This document shows, piece after piece, positions 59,524 to 64,000 of a DNA stretch of 64,000 nt. The DNA comes from Antitrichia curtipendula (Eukaryota > Streptophyta > Bryopsida > Hypnales > Leucodontaceae). The notes beneath the pieces were generated by a model. That model saw only the letters and a list, made by a program, of their open reading frames with translations, searched no databases and was not told the origin of the DNA. Within the stretch, counting starts at the first letter, position 1; the number at the start of each line of letters is the position of its first letter. The position numbers and the translations under genes were made by a program. Location: the NCBI GenBank assembly GCA_951230915.1, contig OX579639.1:23064001-23128000 (forward strand), in the 5' to 3' direction.

Positions 59524-60931
59524 TAAAAGACAAAAACTCTCGGTACCAGCAAGAGGACATCTGCCAACAGGGATTTCTTAGCATACCTATAAACTTCACC
59601 CTCGGTTGAGATGGCAAGACAATGGCTGTCACCACAAGCCATTTGCTTGATCTGAAGACTTTGAAAAACCCTGATGGAATGGGGCAAAAACAAGTCGCTC
59701 GAGTTTCCATGTCCAAGTCGACCAAAGTCTCCCCTGGTAACAGGAAAGCTGGTATATGGTTAATGCAGAATCATGACCAATAACCAAGACACCTGGCCCA
59801 TAATTGTCATAGCACGGGTACATCGCGGCCTTATTAGGTCAGGGTGAACGATTAAAACTTACTCTCTATTTGCTGTACACATGTGTCCTCAAACCGTATG
59901 TTCTTTTCTGAACAGAAAAAACTAGTTTATCACAAATAAGAGCTCCTGGAGTGCTGCTCAGGAGACCCCGTGTATGTTCATAGAGAGAATGTACCAGAAG
60001 CATACATTTCAGGGGGTGGGCAGTCTGAAGTCGACATAGGAAATCTTCGTCTGCAGATGCCTTCAAAGCATCAGGCTTCGAAGGAGAAACCCTATTGCGT
60101 ATTCTCCTCTATATCCTCTATAGTACAAACTAGCCAGTTGAACTCCCCCGACAAACTAACAAACTAACAGACTCTTTTTTCACGCCTGCTTTAGGGTTGG
60201 AGCTATTCTGTTGTGATCGAACAGAACGGGTGTCGTATCCAATACTGAGACATTCTTCACAGAGATCAAGAGAGATCGAAAATCAAGCAAATTCACACAT
60301 TCAGATCCAGTCAACGAGTATCATACTTACCATCCCCAGCTGTAAACTGTCCTGGTGGAATCAGACCTTGCCGTGGTATGATCAGCACCACACGTAATGG
60401 CGGAGACTGCAGAATCATCCAGAGCACTCACAATAGTCGGCAAGTTGCGGTCATTGGCGTCCCCATGCCCTAGCTGCCCATCTTCGCCCCGCCCCCACGA
60501 GCACACCTTGCCGCCAGCTGCACAGAGTATCGTCAAGCCCCATCGTCAGACTTTCCCAAGGATTCGTGGTTCTCAAAATGACCAATTCGAGTGACATCAG
60601 ATGGTCAAGTTTCATACCACCAAAATCAGTGAACAGCATTGCAAACGTTGGTCAAACAATAAATAAAACTACGCACCTGTGTGAATTACTCAAAACTACT
60701 GCAAAAAACCAACACATTAGGCCCAATTTGGGCTTCTAGTGATGAACATTCCGAAATGGACATTCTCCAAACAGTCATGAGCAAGTGCACAGAGAGGGGT
60801 GCAACAGGGGCATTACAAAGGAGAGCCACCGAGTGATTGGCGCCAGCAGAGATGGTAAGGACACGGCGCGTCTCGCCTCGTACACTCGGTGCTTTGCCAC
60901 GGTTGTCCAAATTCGTCAAAGTCTCCTCCAT
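55681..60931 (-). CDS. UVR8: UV-B photoreceptor UVR8 (RCC1-fold), 11 coding exons
   Basis: It senses UV-B as a homodimer that splits into monomers and then engages COP1 to drive UV-B responses. Exons in transcript order: 60931-60817, 60517-60331, 59733-59587, 59415-59334, 59003-58848, 58421-58248, 57881-57810, 57256-57185, 56733-56615, 56283-56198 and 55778-55681. All introns are GT-AG and phases join without a stop, giving 435 residues (Arabidopsis UVR8 has 440). The protein is a seven-bladed RCC1 propeller: SWGRGEDGQLGHGD, SWGWGDFGRLGHG, SWGRNQNGQLGLG, GWGWGRYGNLGLG, SYGWSKYGQLGHG, AWGWNKFGQVGCG and SWGRGTSGQLGHG. The tryptophans corresponding to Arabidopsis W233, W285 and W337 are present as W240, W292 and W344, in GWRHT, GWRHS and GWRHT. 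The C-terminal COP1-binding VP motif is present in ERYAVVPDET (VP at 409-410). The start is the ATG before the SAGANHSVALL blade strand. Nothing suggests a pseudogene. Confidence 0.95.
59467..59520. repeat. (AT)27 microsatellite in UVR8 intron 3
   Basis: An uninterrupted AT dinucleotide run fills about a third of the 171-bp intron between exons 3 and 4. Frames showing alternating Tyr-Ile on either strand arise only from this run. Confidence 0.97.
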
Positions 60932-63524
60932 AGCTCCAAATTGTATGCGAATCGATAGTCTCCTCTCCAGAAAACAAAACCCTCAATGAGACTCGAACTC
61001 AAAGAGACTCGAACTCCTACGATACGGTCATCAAGGCAATCCCCGTTCCCTGGCACGCCCCTACCTCACACTCATGTGAACCCGTCATCCCCAAACATGG
61101 CGAACCTTTCTCAATTGCACGCCGGGGTCCTGGAATGCGAGTGCCTGGATTGAATCTGCACAACCCAATGCCGCCGAAGCGAAGAGTAATCTCCGGAAGT
61201 GAAGACGCGCTTCATACCCATTTGCAATGGCTCCTACAAAAACAAAACTCCAGCGTCAAATGAAACTTCCCTATCCACTCTCCAATCAAACAGGAAAAAA
61301 TTATGCCCACACGTGTTGTGATAACTCCTCTTCGAAATGCAGCTGCAATTCGAGCTCGCCATCCGGCAATCTCGAGTTCACAATCTGCTACTCTGCTCAA
61401 GTCTATGGCACAAGAAGAAGCACGCAACAAAACAGGTCGCAGGGGAGCAGCGACAGAGTCCCAACCTGAGCCGTAAAGGACGGCGAACGTTGGCCACAAG
61501 TTGCGTGATTTGCCAGTGACTCACTACACGACACGACACGAAATGAAGCTCTTTTGACAGTCAGAAGCTCCTGCTAGTACCCCTGCAGAAGAGGATTCCT
61601 CACTCCAAGTCGGAAAACAGCCACAGAGAAGAGCGAAAGACGCCAGGCTCCTTCAAAGCACTCAAACCACTCCGGCATGCAGAAATCGCAAATCTACACC
61701 TGCCATCACCAGGCTCCTTCCGATTCCTCCGTACCTTTTCCTTGCTCTAAAAATAGTGTCAGAGAGAATCTTTCGCAGCTGCAATTTCTGCTCCTTCGCA
61801 TGTTGATGCTTCCAAAGCTGCTGTTCAAGCATCCATCGTCAAAGTAAGTATGCTTCACGGGTACCAGAGTGCGACGATTTCGGCAAAGCAGTTTGAAGTT
61901 TCTACAAGGGCTTTTCTGAGACACGATTCTCAGAATTGCGAGGGGCTACATTCGGAAACAGAGAATATAGTCTCGTCACTCAATGTGTGTTGGACGCAGA
62001 TGAAACCCTAAGGAAGCTTTCTGTACATCCATATAGGGAATTTGTAATCTACGTAGCCAATCCGCACGTAGGTTATCAATTTTAATCTGCACTTAACCCA
62101 ATTCTTTCAATTGGGTTCAGTTCTCTTCAGATCATAATACATCAATTTGAACCATGGCCCGCGCATTTATTCGTGCTGAATTCGAAGTTGGATTATTCAA
62201 CGACCTGAAGGCCCTTTTTGTAAGTTAGGTGAGATACTGTTCTGGAGCATGTGGATTTGGTTGCGACCGTGGTACTGACAGGTGTTTGCATGTTAGAAAA
62301 CGACCCTAGAATATATTATTGATACAGTTTTCTGGTCGAACATGCACATTCAACGTCGTTTTCTCGGTCGTGATGCTGCTTTTGCGAAACTTCTCGTTTG
62401 AAACTTTGAATTCGTCGCTTGACAGCCACGAATGCATCAGTGGTCCTGGCTTGCAATAGATTGGTGGTCCATGGCATTCGTGCTCTTCTCTGAGGGGGGA
62501 AGGTGCTCCAATGCAACACGGTTCTGACTTCATCAAGATTCGCCGAAGTTGAATTTGATGCTGCAACCGGGTTTGCATGGCCACTGATTGGACCAACCCC
62601 ACCGAGCAACATCGTGATCCTCCATTTCCGGTGAACTCATACCAATCATTTTTCGACGGAAACCCAGTAAGGTGCATGATCTGTTAGATCGAGACGTTGC
62701 ATGTTAAGAAAACGGGATATGATTTGGATTCAATCAAATTGCCTGAGAATGGTGTGCAACATGTCAGTTTGATTGGCCTCCCAAGTGTCAATCCGGGAGC
62801 TTCTTTCAGGAAGCCATCGAAATTATTGGTACTAGGAACTTCTTTTCTAGAAATTTCTGAAATCAAGATGTGATTGTCAAAGATTGAAGACATGTATGAT
62901 TACAGAAGCATCTTGGTGCCTTGATTCTTCCTTCAATTAGGAGATGGGCTCAAGGTTATAGGAGCTCCTTTGAATGCAAATAAGGCTTGATCTGCTTATA
63001 ATTCATCTTGCATGCGACCTTGGACTCTAAACGCAAATTTTGGAAGGGCGGAACTCCAAGAGAAGGGTTGATGCACTTGTAATTCGATATTAGATTTTAG
63101 ATTTTGTTGCATGCAATGCATTCTAATGGGGATGCTTTCAGTATCTACCCCTATGGCCCAGCAGCCACTTTCCATCGGTGGTCTACCTAAACCCTAAAAC
63201 CGTGAGTGACATCCTTCCACTCGTGCATTCTGTTTTCAACGGTGATTTTCTGGTACCTTTACATGAAATTTCAACAGGAAAATTTCATTGTATTACTGTA
63301 TCACATTACTGTATTGTACTAATTTCCACAAAAATAAAATATTGTCGTGACACTAATTTCGGACGCACAAATCAGTGTAGTTCAACTTCTGCTTGGAGTC
63401 CGCAAGCAATTCTCACAGCTGATCGGAGACCAAGGACTCGGGGAGCAATTTCAAGCCTGAAGTAGTACGCTGGCTCTGCCACGAAAGAAATCATGCGCAA
63501 ACTGTTGCGGCCAAACACTAATGT
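60932..63524. other. UVR8 promoter region and intergenic DNA
   Basis: The stretch just upstream of the UVR8 ATG (60932 onward) should contain its leader and promoter. A short direct repeat, gagactcgaactc, occurs at about 60988 and 61002. GC content is higher than elsewhere to about 61700. Frames near 61212-61519 and 62306-62677 overlap in several registers without family resemblance. The phrase atgatttggattcaa at about 62709 recurs at about 63959 near the window end, together with gagaatg and tgtgca, indicating a direct repeat bracketing the partial kinase. Confidence 0.4.
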
Positions 63525-63884
63525 CTACCGAGCGGTGGGGTAGCTCGAGCTGTTATTGCTATACTGGGAACCCGAAGAGGGGTCGGAATGCTCAGCAGCC
63601 ATGCGGTTGTGTTGTTGGGGATGCGTATGCTTGTTGTTGTTAGGGTGGTTGCTCCACGCATTGTCTTGCAATGAAGCTGCTCCCATCAGCTCCTGCACCA
63701 CCTCGTTCATGGTGGGCCTGTGCACACTCTTAGGCTCCACACTGCGAAGCGCAATCTCCGTCACTTTCAGAGTGCGTCCAAGTTGGGACGAGATGCGCGC
63801 ACTACCGGGTCCAAAATCACGTCGATGTGCACTCGCGCACCGCACACACGAGCACCCAAAGCATGAAGACATCGTCATAGCCAC
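63525..63884 (-). CDS. C-terminal end of a receptor-like kinase, partial, probable frameshift
   Basis: Residues TEIALRSVEPKSVHRPTMNE followed by VVQELMGAA are the conserved last kinase subdomain of plant receptor kinases. The invariant Arg of the (H/E)RPTM motif is present. A Ser/Asn/His-rich tail of about 50 residues ends PTAR (stop at 63525-63527), typical of LRR receptor kinases. Upstream of about 63762 the kinase-like reading HIDVILDPVVRA...NLDAL lies in a different frame from the downstream part. One missing base near 63760 would explain this, so either the gene is broken here or the assembly has an error. The rest of the gene lies to the right, beyond the window. Specific subfamily not assigned. 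Confidence 0.65.
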   Translation of the reverse strand: MAMTMSSCFGCSCVRCASAHRRDFGPGSARISSQLGRTLKVTEIALRSVEPKSVHRPTMNEVVQELMGAASLQDNAWSNHPNNNKHTHPQQHNRMAAEHSDPSSGSQYSNNSSSYPTAR

Positions 63885-64000
63885 TCAATAGCAGTCTTCA
63901 TGTGTTCACTATGAGTGCACAAATCTTACTGTGCATCTGACAATACATCAAGAAATCGAAATGATTTGGATTCAAGCAATGGGACTGAGAATGTTGTGCA

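Noticed and set aside
59282..59725. Tyr-Ile repeat proteins on both strands
   Set aside because: They are translations of the (AT)27 run and UVR8 exon shadows.
60980..61020. Minus-strand GAGTTCGAGTCTC strings as tRNA T-arms
   Set aside because: No acceptor, D-arm or anticodon arm can be drawn upstream; the repeat is simply duplicated leader sequence.
62306..62677. Two overlapping minus-strand frames near the partial kinase
   Set aside because: Neither resembles kinase or LRR sequence, and both cannot be real; no support.

Overview
The window is eukaryotic nuclear DNA from a plant. The evidence is a set of multi-exon genes with GT-AG introns: a UGT80 sterol glucosyltransferase, a plant-type leucine-rich-repeat receptor kinase and a complete UVR8 UV-B photoreceptor. 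These sit in AT-rich, repeat-filled intergenic DNA with one 200-base assembly gap. The three families together point to a land plant. The look of the receptor kinase and the non-autonomous transposons suggests a seed-free lineage (bryophyte or lycophyte grade), but I cannot name the species. There are no operons, CRISPR arrays or bacterial features.

Layout. 1-2.1 kb: an intronless gene for a small four-helix membrane protein (+), behind a leader containing a tandem duplication. 2.7-12.5 kb: no recognisable gene; a TTAA-flanked transposon relic with a nested smaller element, and the gap at 9237-9436. 12.5-19.5 kb: UGT80 gene (+), 14 coding exons, 813 residues, with a duplicated segment in its non-coding leader. 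21.0 kb: a hAT-type MITE with a perfect 8-bp target duplication. 22.0-26.9 kb: LRR receptor kinase (-), 3 exons, 1178 residues, convergent with UGT80. 27-42 kb and 46-54 kb: dense nested non-autonomous DNA transposons of at least four types. 42.4-45.4 kb: a decayed hAT-type transposase (-). 55.7-60.9 kb: UVR8 (-), 11 coding exons, 435 residues. 63.5-64.0 kb: the C-terminal end of another receptor kinase (-), apparently with a one-base frameshift, running off the window.

The host genes do not form a pathway. UVR8 is the UV-B sensor, UGT80 glucosylates membrane sterols, and the kinases are cell-surface receptors. The exciting part is the mobile DNA. There are TTAA-flanked elements with CCCTTTAG or CCCTAAAGG ends (piggyBac-like), TA-flanked elements beginning AGGTAG, hAT MITEs beginning CAGGG with exact 8-bp duplications, a 1.2-kb snapback element present twice in opposite orientations, and a nearly perfect 341-bp hairpin. 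All exon models were built by eye from splice sites and family conservation; none was checked by alignment software or transcripts.
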